From: Micavibrio aeruginosavorus
GTDB lineage: Bacteria > Pseudomonadota > Alphaproteobacteria > Micavibrionales > Micavibrionaceae
Length of the DNA: 28,358 nucleotides
Reading direction: 5' to 3'
Assembly (NCBI GenBank): GCA_003241475.1
Contig: QFQB01000015.1
Coordinates: 1 to 28,358, forward strand
A program made the translations under genes and the position numbers. Positions 1 through 6,699 of the stretch are shown here, one piece after another (within the stretch, counting starts at the first letter, position 1; every line of letters begins with the position of its first letter). The notes under the pieces were generated by a model. That model made no database searches, was not told the origin of the DNA, and saw only the letters and a program-made list of their open reading frames with translations.

Positions 1-53
1 CAACAAGCCTTTGTCTTTTCACATGATCCGGTTTAAATAATGGGGCTGGATTC

Positions 54-68
54 TGGCGCTTTGCGCCA
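54..68. repeat. Short perfect hairpin upstream of the MscS gene
   Basis: TGGCGC-TTT-GCGCCA is a perfect 6-bp inverted repeat with a 3-nt loop, 35 bp before the start codon. No T-run follows, so it is not an intrinsic terminator for a gene on the left. It may be a 5' UTR structure or an operator. Confidence 0.4.
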
Positions 69-103
69 TAGTTCTTCCCTAAACCTGTGTTGAAAAGACG
101 ACC

Positions 104-1810
104 ATGAAAAAGATGCGCCCTTTATATTTTTTGTTTTTCCTCCTTGCTGCCTTTACGCCGCTTATCCTCCATAGCGCATCGGCAAACGCGACTGCCGCTA
201 TTGTCAAAGGCACAGGAGACAAGGGTGCGGATGCGGCTACTGCAGAAACAGCTCCGATAGACGAGTTGGGCCGTTCAACACCGCGCGGCACCGTCGATGG
301 TTTTTTAAAGGCTTTGCGCGAAGAAGATTTCGAAAAAGCATCCCAATATCTAGACCTTCAAAAGATTCCTTCCTCTTCCCGCGCCGGCAAGGGTACGGAA
401 CTTGCCAAAGATTTCCAGCTTTTGCTTGATCAGGGCGGATGGTTTTTCCCGCTTTCCATGATTAGCGACACCGCTGAAGGCAAAAAAGACGAAGAAGGCA
501 TAGAAGACGGTTACGAACGCGTTGGAAATCTCAGCAGGGACGGAAAATCCATCGACATTACAGCCCAGCAGCTGAGCGTCGGAACCGACAAGGCGCTTAT
601 TTGGCTAATCTCCTCCCAAACACTCGACCAGTTGAAAGGCCTTACCGACACTCTTGGTGAATCCGAACCCCTCATAAACAAAATACTTCCGAATGCGCTG
701 ATAGAGAAGAAATGGTTCGGCGCGCCGGCAGGACACTGGATGGCTATCATCTTTATCATGGCTTTTTCCTATATCTTCTGCTGGTTCCTTGTCCTTAGTC
801 TTTTCGGCGTGATCAAAAAATACTGGACGCAAAAATGCTCTATTTCCGGCAAGCATTTTCTGGATGCGGTACGAGTTCCTTTAAGCCTTTACGCCGCCGT
901 CTGGCTTTTCGCCTATAGCAGTCTGTGGATCGGCCTTTCCTTGATCGTACGCCAGCAAATGAGCCAGCTCAATGTTATCGTCGCATGGTCAGCTATCGCG
1001 CTCCTCGCATGGCGGCTGATCGACATCGCCGCCGAAGCCGTGCAGAACCGTTTTATCTCGACGGGCCGTTTCTTCGGCGTGTCGTCCATCCTTTTCTTCT
1101 TCCGGCGTCTGGTCAAAATCGTCTTCGGAACGGTCATTGTCTTCATCGTTCTCGACAATCTCGGCGTCGATGTAACGGCCGGTCTTGCCGCTCTCGGGAT
1201 CGGCGGTATCGCCTTGGCGCTGGGCGCACAAAAGACGCTAGAAAACTTTATCGGCTCTCTGGCTATCGTGATCGACCAGCCACTTCATATCGGCGATTTC
1301 TGCAAGATCGGCGATGTTTCCGGCACTGTGGAAGATATCGGCATGCGATCGACCCGCCTTCGCACCAATGAACGAACGCTTGTTACGATTCCAAACGGCG
1401 ACCTGTCCAACCAGCGCATCGAAAATCTGGCGCGCCGCAACCGTTTCCTTGTCAGCAAGAAATTCCAATTGCGTTACGACGGCACCTCAGAGCAAATCCG
1501 CCTGTTTTCCAAGAAGATGCAGGACATGCTTTTCGCCAGCGAGCATGTCAACGAAGAAGGGTTTCCCGTGCGCTATCATGGCCCCGGACCGGACGGACAC
1601 CAGATGGAGCTGTTTTTCTACATCAATGTTTCGGACAACAATGAATATTTGAAAATCCAGCAGGAATTGATGTTGCAGATGTCGGACCTTATCAGCGAAC
1701 TTGGATTGTATTATATCATCCCGTCACAGACCATGCTGCCCGCCGTTGATCAAAGAGGTTCCGAGGCGAATGCCGCCGCAGCCCCTGTTCCGCCATATAC
1801 GCAGGTTTAA
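104..1810 (+). CDS. MscS-family mechanosensitive ion channel with N-terminal periplasmic domain
   Basis: This 568-aa inner-membrane protein probably opens under membrane tension to release solutes during osmotic downshock. Residues 1-28 look like a signal peptide ending at ASA-NA. A roughly 180-residue soluble, probably periplasmic, region follows. Hydrophobic segments lie near 210-237, 255-283, 290-310 and 335-375. The last carries the Gly/Ala-rich pore helix typical of MscS (AALGIGGIALALGAQKTLEN, near 363-382). The beta domain follows (PLHIGDFCKIGDVSGTVEDIG and IPNGDLSNQRIEN, 393-441). It is longer than E. coli MscS (286 aa), so it belongs to the larger multi-TM members of the family. The start ATGAAAAAG lacks a strong Shine-Dalgarno but gives a good signal peptide. 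Its stop overlaps the convergent lipoprotein gene by 4 bp. Family call is firm; gating and ion specificity are not visible. Confidence 0.93.
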   Translation: MKKMRPLYFLFFLLAAFTPLILHSASANATAAIVKGTGDKGADAATAETAPIDELGRSTPRGTVDGFLKALREEDFEKASQYLDLQKIPSSSRAGKGTELAKDFQLLLDQGGWFFPLSMISDTAEGKKDEEGIEDGYERVGNLSRDGKSIDITAQQLSVGTDKALIWLISSQTLDQLKGLTDTLGESEPLINKILPNALIEKKWFGAPAGHWMAIIFIMAFSYIFCWFLVLSLFGVIKKYWTQKCSISGKHFLDAVRVPLSLYAAVWLFAYSSLWIGLSLIVRQQMSQLNVIVAWSAIALLAWRLIDIAAEAVQNRFISTGRFFGVSSILFFFRRLVKIVFGTVIVFIVLDNLGVDVTAGLAALGIGGIALALGAQKTLENFIGSLAIVIDQPLHIGDFCKIGDVSGTVEDIGMRSTRLRTNERTLVTIPNGDLSNQRIENLARRNRFLVSKKFQLRYDGTSEQIRLFSKKMQDMLFASEHVNEEGFPVRYHGPGPDGHQMELFFYINVSDNNEYLKIQQELMLQMSDLISELGLYYIIPSQTMLPAVDQRGSEANAAAAPVPPYTQV

Positions 1811-2049
1811 TCACCACCCAGCTCCTGCGTCGACAAGCGGCCATTGTTGTTGCGGTCCAGCATGATAAAGCGTTTTTGCGCAACGCCGCTGTCGCCTTCA
1901 CCCATATCGTGGTTGCGGTATTCTTCGTATGTCATACCCGCAGCGGGCTGGATATCCTGATAGGAGACGCGCGGACGATTGCCGCCCATTTCGGTGTTAC
2001 CTCCGCACGCGCTTAAAACCAGAACCGGTAAAACCAAAAAGCGTTTCAT
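1807..2049 (-). CDS. Small lipoprotein with a single EF-hand loop
   Basis: This is an 80-aa protein. The start at 2049 is chosen because it gives a clean lipoprotein signal (MKRFLVLPVLVLSAC, lipobox L-S-A-C, lipidated Cys15); the longer upstream reading lies inside the preceding gene. After the Cys comes a Gly/Asn-rich linker, then a canonical 12-residue EF-hand loop at 65-76 (DRNNNGRLSTQE) with Asp1, Asn3, Asn5, Gly6 and Glu12 in the expected places. It is therefore a probable calcium-binding, membrane-anchored protein. The start codon overlaps the HAD hydrolase stop in an ATGA junction, which implies translational coupling. The stop overlaps the convergent MscS gene by 4 bp. I do not recognise a named family. 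Confidence 0.72.
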   Translation of the reverse strand: MKRFLVLPVLVLSACGGNTEMGGNRPRVSYQDIQPAAGMTYEEYRNHDMGEGDSGVAQKRFIMLDRNNNGRLSTQELGGD

Positions 2050-2669
2050 GACACCAATAACGGCTGAATGAGAGGATGGTTCACGACATCCGCGTGCGTG
2101 TCGAAGCAGACGGCATTCCATCCCCGTTCAGACGAGACTTTGACGTTGCGCTCATCATCGTCGAAAAACAAAACAGTTTCCTTGCGCGGATCAAACCCAA
2201 GTTCTTCTTCGATCTGACGGAAATAATTTCCATCCTGTTTGAAACAACTCAATGCCGCCGAGTAGTAAATCTTTTTGAAGTGATCTTTGAATCCGTTTTG
2301 CCAAAGATGATTTGCACGCGCATGGCTTTGGTTCGTGGCGACGTATAATTCGATATTCGCATTCTGCGACAGCGAGCGAATGGCAGGCCACAAATCTTCG
2401 TTCAGATTCATGTCTTTTTGGTTCCAATATTCGATGACATGCGATGCCGCAGCATTATAGCCATGAAATTTAAGCCAACGGTCCATCGATTCTTCGAAAT
2501 CGAGTTGGCCTATCTGGACTTTCAAAAACCAATCATGGAAAATTTCCTGAAACTTTTCGGGTGCGATACCCAAATCTTTTTCGATGTCCTTGTCCCAGCG
2601 ATTGAGCCATCCACGCTTCATGTGGATATTGTTCATCAGCACACCATCGACATCGAAAAAGATTTTCAT
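2046..2669 (-). CDS. HAD-superfamily hydrolase (subfamily IA-like)
   Basis: This 207-aa cytosolic phosphatase-type enzyme shows all four HAD motifs in order. Motif I is DVDGV (residues 6-10, nucleophile Asp6 and acid/base Asp8). Motif II is the Thr/Asn of VATNQS. Motif III is the Lys in SCFKQDGNYF. Motif IV is the acidic FFDDDERN. Between motifs I and II is a helical cap rich in Trp and Phe, as in the C1-cap HAD-IA group. The substrate cannot be read from the sequence. It starts 4 bp after the pyruvate kinase stop and its own stop overlaps the lipoprotein start, so the three genes look like one transcript. Closest functional alternatives are sugar-phosphate phosphatase or haloacid dehalogenase-like hydrolase. 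Confidence 0.85.
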   Translation of the reverse strand: MKIFFDVDGVLMNNIHMKRGWLNRWDKDIEKDLGIAPEKFQEIFHDWFLKVQIGQLDFEESMDRWLKFHGYNAAASHVIEYWNQKDMNLNEDLWPAIRSLSQNANIELYVATNQSHARANHLWQNGFKDHFKKIYYSAALSCFKQDGNYFRQIEEELGFDPRKETVLFFDDDERNVKVSSERGWNAVCFDTHADVVNHPLIQPLLVS

Positions 2670-2673
2670 GCCA

Positions 2674-4098
2674 TTATTCGACCCACGCGATGCGTAGCAC
2701 GTTCGTCGATCCGGGCGTGCCGAAAGGAACGCCCGCCGTTAGAACGATGCGCTCACCTTTTTTCGCAAGGCCCGTTTCGGCGGCGAGTTTGGTTGCCCAT
2801 TCCACCGTTTCAGCAAAGGATTTGACGTTGGTGATGTAGCGCGGCTGAACGCCATAAGACAATGTGAGCTTGCGCGCCGTCGATTCATTTTGCGTCAAAC
2901 ACAGGATCGGCATTTCAGGACGTTGACGCGCTGTGCGAAGCGTTGTGCCGCCGGACGTGGTGTAGTTGGCGATGCAGGCCGCCTTGATATCGCGGGCAAC
3001 CGTTGCCGCCGCAACCGTAATGGCATCGGAAGAATCCATTTCCGTTTGCGGATGGTTGGAACGCATGATGCCAAGATAGGTATCGTCGTTTTCCGTGGAC
3101 TGGCACAAACGCGCCATGATGGAAACGGATTCAACCGGATATTTGCCGGCAGCGGTTTCAGCCGACAGCATCACTGCATCTGTGCCGTCATAGACAGCCG
3201 TTGCAACATCGGAGGCTTCGGCGCGCGTCGGGCGTGGATTGTCGATCATGGATTCTAGCATCTGCGTGGCAACGATGATCGGCTTTCCGGCATCGCGCGT
3301 CTGGCGGACAATGCGTTTTTGCACGGCAGGAACTTCTTCGGGCGGAATTTCAACGCCCAGATCGCCGCGCGCCAACATGATGCCGTCCACGTGATCGAGA
3401 ATCTGCGTGAAAAATTCAAGCGCGGACGGCTTTTCAATCTTAGCCATCAACGCAGCGCGGCCATTGATAATCTTGCGCGCTTCAGCAACATCCGCCGCCG
3501 TCTGGACGAACGATTGCGCGACCCAGTCCGCGCCCATTTCCAGCGCGGCGTCAAGATCCACACGGTCTTTGTCGGTCAATGCAGGCATCGGGATGATGAC
3601 ACCCGGAATGTTAAAACCTTTGTTGTTGGACAATTTCGTGCCCGCGACGATTTCGGCGATCAGGAATTCTTTTCCCTGTTCTTTGATGATGGCGCGAACC
3701 TTACCGTCATCAAGCAGGATTTCGGAGCCGGGACGCATCGCCACGATTACTTCGGGGTGCGGCAGGCAAACGCGGCTTTCATCGCCGGGCGTTGTATCCA
3801 GATCAAAGCGGATGATATGGCCTTCTTTGACCTCGATGCGGTCATCCTTGAATTTGCCGATACGGTTTTTCGGGCCTTGAAGGTCGGCCAGCATGGCAAT
3901 CGGTTTGCCGAATTCTTTTTCCAATTGCCGCGCGGTTTGCAAATTTTTCGCGTGTGCTTCGTGCGTGCCGTGGGAGAAGTTCATGCGGAAAACATCAACG
4001 CCTGCCTCAACCAGTTTTTTCATCATTTCAGGATTGCCCGAAGCAGGGCCGAGGGTGGCGACGATCTTGGTCTGGCGGGTGCGGCGAATGGAAGCCAT
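2674..4098 (-). CDS. pyk: Pyruvate kinase
   Basis: This 474-aa enzyme converts phosphoenolpyruvate and ADP to pyruvate and ATP at the end of glycolysis; the length is normal for bacterial PK. The N-terminus TKIVATLGPASG and MNFSHG form the barrel start. ADLQGPKNRIG carries the substrate-binding Lys/Arg region, MAKIEKPSA the catalytic Lys, LARGDLGVEIP the metal and phosphate site, and TQMLESM the PK signature end. A C-terminal alpha/beta domain completes the protein. An AGGAG Shine-Dalgarno lies 11 nt before the ATG. It is the first recognised gene of the pyk-HAD-lipoprotein unit, and a good promoter lies about 235 bp upstream. Confidence 0.97.
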   Translation of the reverse strand: MASIRRTRQTKIVATLGPASGNPEMMKKLVEAGVDVFRMNFSHGTHEAHAKNLQTARQLEKEFGKPIAMLADLQGPKNRIGKFKDDRIEVKEGHIIRFDLDTTPGDESRVCLPHPEVIVAMRPGSEILLDDGKVRAIIKEQGKEFLIAEIVAGTKLSNNKGFNIPGVIIPMPALTDKDRVDLDAALEMGADWVAQSFVQTAADVAEARKIINGRAALMAKIEKPSALEFFTQILDHVDGIMLARGDLGVEIPPEEVPAVQKRIVRQTRDAGKPIIVATQMLESMIDNPRPTRAEASDVATAVYDGTDAVMLSAETAAGKYPVESVSIMARLCQSTENDDTYLGIMRSNHPQTEMDSSDAITVAAATVARDIKAACIANYTTSGGTTLRTARQRPEMPILCLTQNESTARKLTLSYGVQPRYITNVKSFAETVEWATKLAAETGLAKKGERIVLTAGVPFGTPGSTNVLRIAWVE

Positions 4099-4105
4099 TT
4101 GTGTT

Positions 4106-4333
4106 TCAAACTCCTATATATATGTCGCGCCCTTTATGACCGAGCCAAACGGATTTGTCCATGCGGGTTGGAATATTTTCCAGAAACTTCGATTTATCAG
4201 TTCGTTTTGAGCGTTTTTTATTTTTTGTGCGCGCTTCAATAGTTCGTTTGGCTGTTTTTTTGAATCTCACGCGTGGATGCTGACCAAGACTAAAGAGGAG
4301 GCTGGCGTTGGGATGGCTGTTTGGGCGGTGCAT
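4106..4333 (-). CDS. Possible 75-codon leader ORF upstream of pyruvate kinase
   Basis: This is an open frame of 75 codons, rich in Lys and Arg, in the same direction as pyk. Its stop lies 7 bp before the pyk start and its 3' end contains the pyk Shine-Dalgarno. The ATG sits about where transcription from the promoter at 4339-4367 should begin, so it would be a leaderless message. I recognise no family, and codon use is AT-richer than in neighbouring genes, which argues against a conserved protein. It could be a chance frame in a long 5' UTR. Confidence 0.25.
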   Translation of the reverse strand: MHRPNSHPNASLLFSLGQHPRVRFKKTAKRTIEARTKNKKRSKRTDKSKFLENIPTRMDKSVWLGHKGRDIYIGV

Positions 4334-4338
4334 TACTC

Positions 4339-4367
4339 ATAATAGGATAATATTCTTATAATTGCAA
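4339..4367 (-). promoter_or_regulatory. Predicted sigma70-type promoter driving pyk
   Basis: Read leftward, the -35 TTGCAA (4362-4367) is separated by exactly 17 bp from the -10 TATTAT (4339-4344). Both are close to consensus and lie in a locally AT-rich stretch. Predicted transcription start is near 4332, which leaves a 5' leader of about 235 nt before pyk. Confidence 0.5.
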
Positions 4368-4381
4368 TCAGTACGACCACC

Positions 4382-4425
4382 GATTCGCCTGATTCGTACG
4401 AATCTTTTTCGTATTGGGGCGAATC
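4382..4425. repeat. Nested inverted repeat built on GATTCG
   Basis: A perfect 14-bp palindrome GATTCGTACGAATC (4391-4404) is enclosed by perfect 8-bp arms GATTCGCC (4382-4389) and GGCGAATC (4418-4425). GATTCG thus occurs four times counting both strands. No terminator T-run follows. Its position between two divergent promoters suggests an operator for a dimeric regulator. Confidence 0.55.
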
Positions 4426-4436
4426 CCCTCATTAGT

Positions 4437-4452
4437 GAAAATGATTCTCATC
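4437..4452. promoter_or_regulatory. Fur-box-like site
   Basis: GAAAATGATTCTCATC resembles the left and centre of the classic Fur box GATAATGATAATCATTATC; by hand 13 of 19 positions match when the following three bases are included. It lies about 200 bp upstream of the nrdA promoter and about 70 bp upstream of the pyk promoter, so its target is unclear. Confidence 0.3.
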
Positions 4453-4634
4453 CGGACCCCTTTTTAGAGGTACAAAACACCCTATTTTGATTAGCGGTAA
4501 TTTTGAAATTTTGCGTCTATTATATTAACGATTTGGAATGTGGCAGAAAAATGTCAGCCAAATCCAAGGACTTGAGATTGGTTTTCGATGGTATGTGCCA
4601 TGCGTTTCGAGCGGGTGAAACTTGCGAATTTGTA

Positions 4635-4662
4635 TGGACAGCCCCCCGAGATGTAGTATGAT
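4635..4662 (+). promoter_or_regulatory. Predicted nrdA promoter
   Basis: TGGACA (4635-4640), a 16-bp spacer and TATGAT (4657-4662). The nrdB promoter has the same hexamers and spacer length, and both share the 12-mer ATGTAGTATGAT over the -10 region. Expected transcription start is near 4669, giving a leader of roughly 97 nt. Confidence 0.6.
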
Positions 4663-4691
4663 CATGAAGAACTAAGCACAAGGGCTTGTGT
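4644..4691. promoter_or_regulatory. Pair of NrdR-like boxes at nrdA
   Basis: CCCCGAGATGTAGTAT (4644-4659) overlaps the -10 element. GCACAAGGGCTTGTGT (4676-4691) is nearly palindromic. They start 32 bp apart, about three helical turns, which is the usual arrangement of NrdR site pairs. Against the remembered consensus acaCwAtATaTwGtgt I count 10 and 11 of 16 matches, so box 1 is weak alone; the matching pair at nrdB strengthens the call. Confidence 0.5.
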
Positions 4692-4704
4692 TTTTGCACA
4701 CGAG

Positions 4705-4738
4705 TCTTCCACAGAAGATTTCCACAGTTTGTGAATAA
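4705..4738. promoter_or_regulatory. Cluster of DnaA-box-like sites in the nrdA leader
   Basis: TGTGAATAA (4730-4738) is an exact match, on the minus strand, to the DnaA box TTATNCACA. TCTTCCACA (4705-4713) and ATTTCCACA (4718-4726) each match TTATCCACA at 7 of 9 positions on the plus strand. The group sits between the predicted transcription start and the nrdA Shine-Dalgarno. Confidence 0.45.
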
Positions 4739-4765
4739 CTTTTACCGTTTTTGGGGAGTAGAAGC

Positions 4766-6592
4766 ATGTTTGACTATGCGCAAATTCAGGGCGGCAACCG
4801 CGTTCAGATCGATAGATCGCGCGATGCGAACCTGACGAAATTCGGCGTCGAGACGCTGTATGACCGTTACCTGTTGCCCGAGGAAGGACCGCAGGACTTG
4901 TTCGCGCGCGTTGCCATGTATTACGGCGATGATTCCGCCCACGCGCAACGTATGTATGACTACATTTCGAAATTGTGGTTCATGCCGGCAACACCTATTT
5001 TGTCCAACGGCGGCACGTCCCGCGGTTTGCCGATCTCCTGCTTTTTGAACGAGACGAATGACTCGCTCGAAGATATCGTCTCCCTCTGGAACGAAAACGT
5101 CTGGCTGGCATCGCTTGGCGGCGGTATAGGTTCCTACTGGGGCAATGTTCGCTCCATCGGCGAAAAAGTCGGCCGTAACGGCAAGACCTCCGGTATTGTT
5201 CCGTTCATCCGCGTGATGGACTCGTTGACTCTTGCTATTTCCCAAGGCTCGTTGCGTCGCGGCTCTGCTGCGATTTACCTGCCGATCTGGCACCCTGAAA
5301 TCGAAGAATTCATCGATATCCGCCGCCCGACAGGAGGCGACCCGAACCGCAAGGCGCTGAACCTGCACCACGGTGTTCTGGTCGACAACAAATTCATGAT
5401 CGCCGTTGAAAACGACGAGGAATATGCGTTGCGCTCTCCGAAAGACAATTCGGTTGTGGCCAAAGTGAAAGCCCGCGATCTGTGGATCCGCCTGCTGACC
5501 GCCCGTATCGAACAAGGCGAGCCGTACATTGTTTATATCGACCACGTAAACGACCGCATTCCAGACCACCACAAGATGGCCGGTCTGTCGGTGAAGATGT
5601 CCAACCTGTGCTCCGAGATCACGTTGCCGACGGGCCGCGACCATCTGGGCAATGACCGAACGGCTGTGTGTTGCTTGTCTTCGCTCAACCTCGAAAACTT
5701 CGAAGAGTGGCAAGACCACCCGACGATGATCGAAGACTGCATGCGCTTCCTTGACAACGTGCTGACCGATTTCATCGAGAAAGCACCGGATTCCATGAAA
5801 CGCGCCAAGTATGCCGCAATGCGCGAGCGTTCGGTTGGTCTGGGCGTCATGGGCTTCCACTCCTTCCTGCAATCGAAAATGATTCCAATGGAAGGCGTGA
5901 TGGCCAAGGTCTGGAATCGCCGCATGTTCCAGCATATCAAGCGTCAGGTTGACGATGCATCCATCAAACTTGCCCACGAGCGCGGCCCCTGCCCCGATGC
6001 AGCGGACTACGGAATCATGGAGCGTTTTTCGAACAAGATGGCGATTGCACCCACGGCGTCGATCTCCATCATCTGCGGCGGCGCATCGCCGGGGATCGAG
6101 CCGATCGCAGCCAACGCCTACACGCACAAAACGCTCTCCGGATCGTTTGCCGTCAAGAACCCGTACTTTGCCAAGGTTCTCGAAGCACATGGCCAGAACA
6201 ATGATGATATCTGGTCGTCGATCTTTACGAACGAAGGGTCTGTCCAGCATCTGGACTTCCTGAGCCAAGAGGAAAAAGACGTGTTCAAGACCGCGTTCGA
6301 AATCGACCAGCGCTGGTTGATCGAGCACGCCGCCGACAGAACGCCGTTCGTCTGCCAGGCGCAAAGCTTGAACGTGTTCCTGCCCGCCAACGTGCACAAA
6401 TCAGATCTGCACCGCATCCACTGGGAAGCATGGAAGAAAGGCGTGAAGTCGCTTTACTACTGCCGCTCCAAGTCGATCCAGCGCGCAGAATCCAACGCCA
6501 GCTGGATGCGCACAAGAGAAAGCAAAGGCCGCGAGCCGGAGCTGACCGAACAAGGCGAGAAGAAGTACGAAGAGTGCTTGGCCTGCCAATAG
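4766..6592 (+). CDS. nrdA: Ribonucleoside-diphosphate reductase, class Ia large (alpha) subunit
   Basis: This 608-aa catalytic subunit reduces ribonucleoside diphosphates to deoxy forms with NrdB. The ATG at 4766 is preceded by GGGGAG 7 nt upstream; a TTG 15 bp earlier lies before that Shine-Dalgarno. Visible active-site features are Cys92 in PISCF, the NLCSE triad (Asn280, thiyl Cys282, Glu284), the second disulfide-forming Cys in AVCCLSS (302/303), the Tyr pair in SLYYCRSKS for radical transfer, and a redox C-terminus ECLACQ (Cys604, Cys607). It is about 150 residues shorter than E. coli NrdA (761 aa) and begins almost at the catalytic core, so the N-terminal ATP-cone that senses dATP is absent. 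nrdB lies about 5 kb downstream rather than adjacent, with a matching promoter. Confidence 0.96.
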   Translation: MFDYAQIQGGNRVQIDRSRDANLTKFGVETLYDRYLLPEEGPQDLFARVAMYYGDDSAHAQRMYDYISKLWFMPATPILSNGGTSRGLPISCFLNETNDSLEDIVSLWNENVWLASLGGGIGSYWGNVRSIGEKVGRNGKTSGIVPFIRVMDSLTLAISQGSLRRGSAAIYLPIWHPEIEEFIDIRRPTGGDPNRKALNLHHGVLVDNKFMIAVENDEEYALRSPKDNSVVAKVKARDLWIRLLTARIEQGEPYIVYIDHVNDRIPDHHKMAGLSVKMSNLCSEITLPTGRDHLGNDRTAVCCLSSLNLENFEEWQDHPTMIEDCMRFLDNVLTDFIEKAPDSMKRAKYAAMRERSVGLGVMGFHSFLQSKMIPMEGVMAKVWNRRMFQHIKRQVDDASIKLAHERGPCPDAADYGIMERFSNKMAIAPTASISIICGGASPGIEPIAANAYTHKTLSGSFAVKNPYFAKVLEAHGQNNDDIWSSIFTNEGSVQHLDFLSQEEKDVFKTAFEIDQRWLIEHAADRTPFVCQAQSLNVFLPANVHKSDLHRIHWEAWKKGVKSLYYCRSKSIQRAESNASWMRTRESKGREPELTEQGEKKYEECLACQ

Positions 6593-6610
6593 GATTTACA
6601 TTGAGTACGC

Positions 6611-6638
6611 TAAAAACCCCGCCAAAAGCGGGGTTTTT
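6611..6638 (+). terminator. Rho-independent terminator of nrdA
   Basis: AAAAACCCCGC, a short CAAAA loop and GCGGGGTTTTT form an 11-bp stem ending in a T-run, 20 bp after the nrdA stop. Confidence 0.9.
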
Positions 6639-6699
6639 CTTTGGTTTGACAGCACGGGGCCAAGAGAATAAAGTCCATCTTCTGTAAAAGGAGTATGCT

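Larger units (their letters stand above)
4099..4765. other. 667-bp divergent regulatory region between pyk and nrdA
   Basis: No recognised protein family lies here. It holds, left to right: the pyk leader with a doubtful 75-codon frame, the leftward pyk promoter, a nested GATTCG inverted repeat (4382-4425), a Fur-like site (4437-4452), an AT-rich stretch to about 4540 with nothing recognised, the rightward nrdA promoter with two NrdR-like boxes (4635-4691), and DnaA-box-like sequences (4705-4738). Confidence 0.6.

Noticed and set aside
3319..4242. 307-codon plus-strand frame opposite pyk
   Set aside because: Antisense shadow of pyruvate kinase; no ribosome site or family features.
4705..4738. 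Replication origin near nrdA based on DnaA-like boxes
   Set aside because: Only one exact box, no AT-rich unwinding repeats beside it and no dnaA, parAB or other origin-linked genes nearby; gene regulation is more likely.
4742..6397. 551-codon minus-strand frame opposite nrdA
   Set aside because: It is a shadow of the nrdA codon bias; the translation is His/Arg/Val-rich without any family motif.
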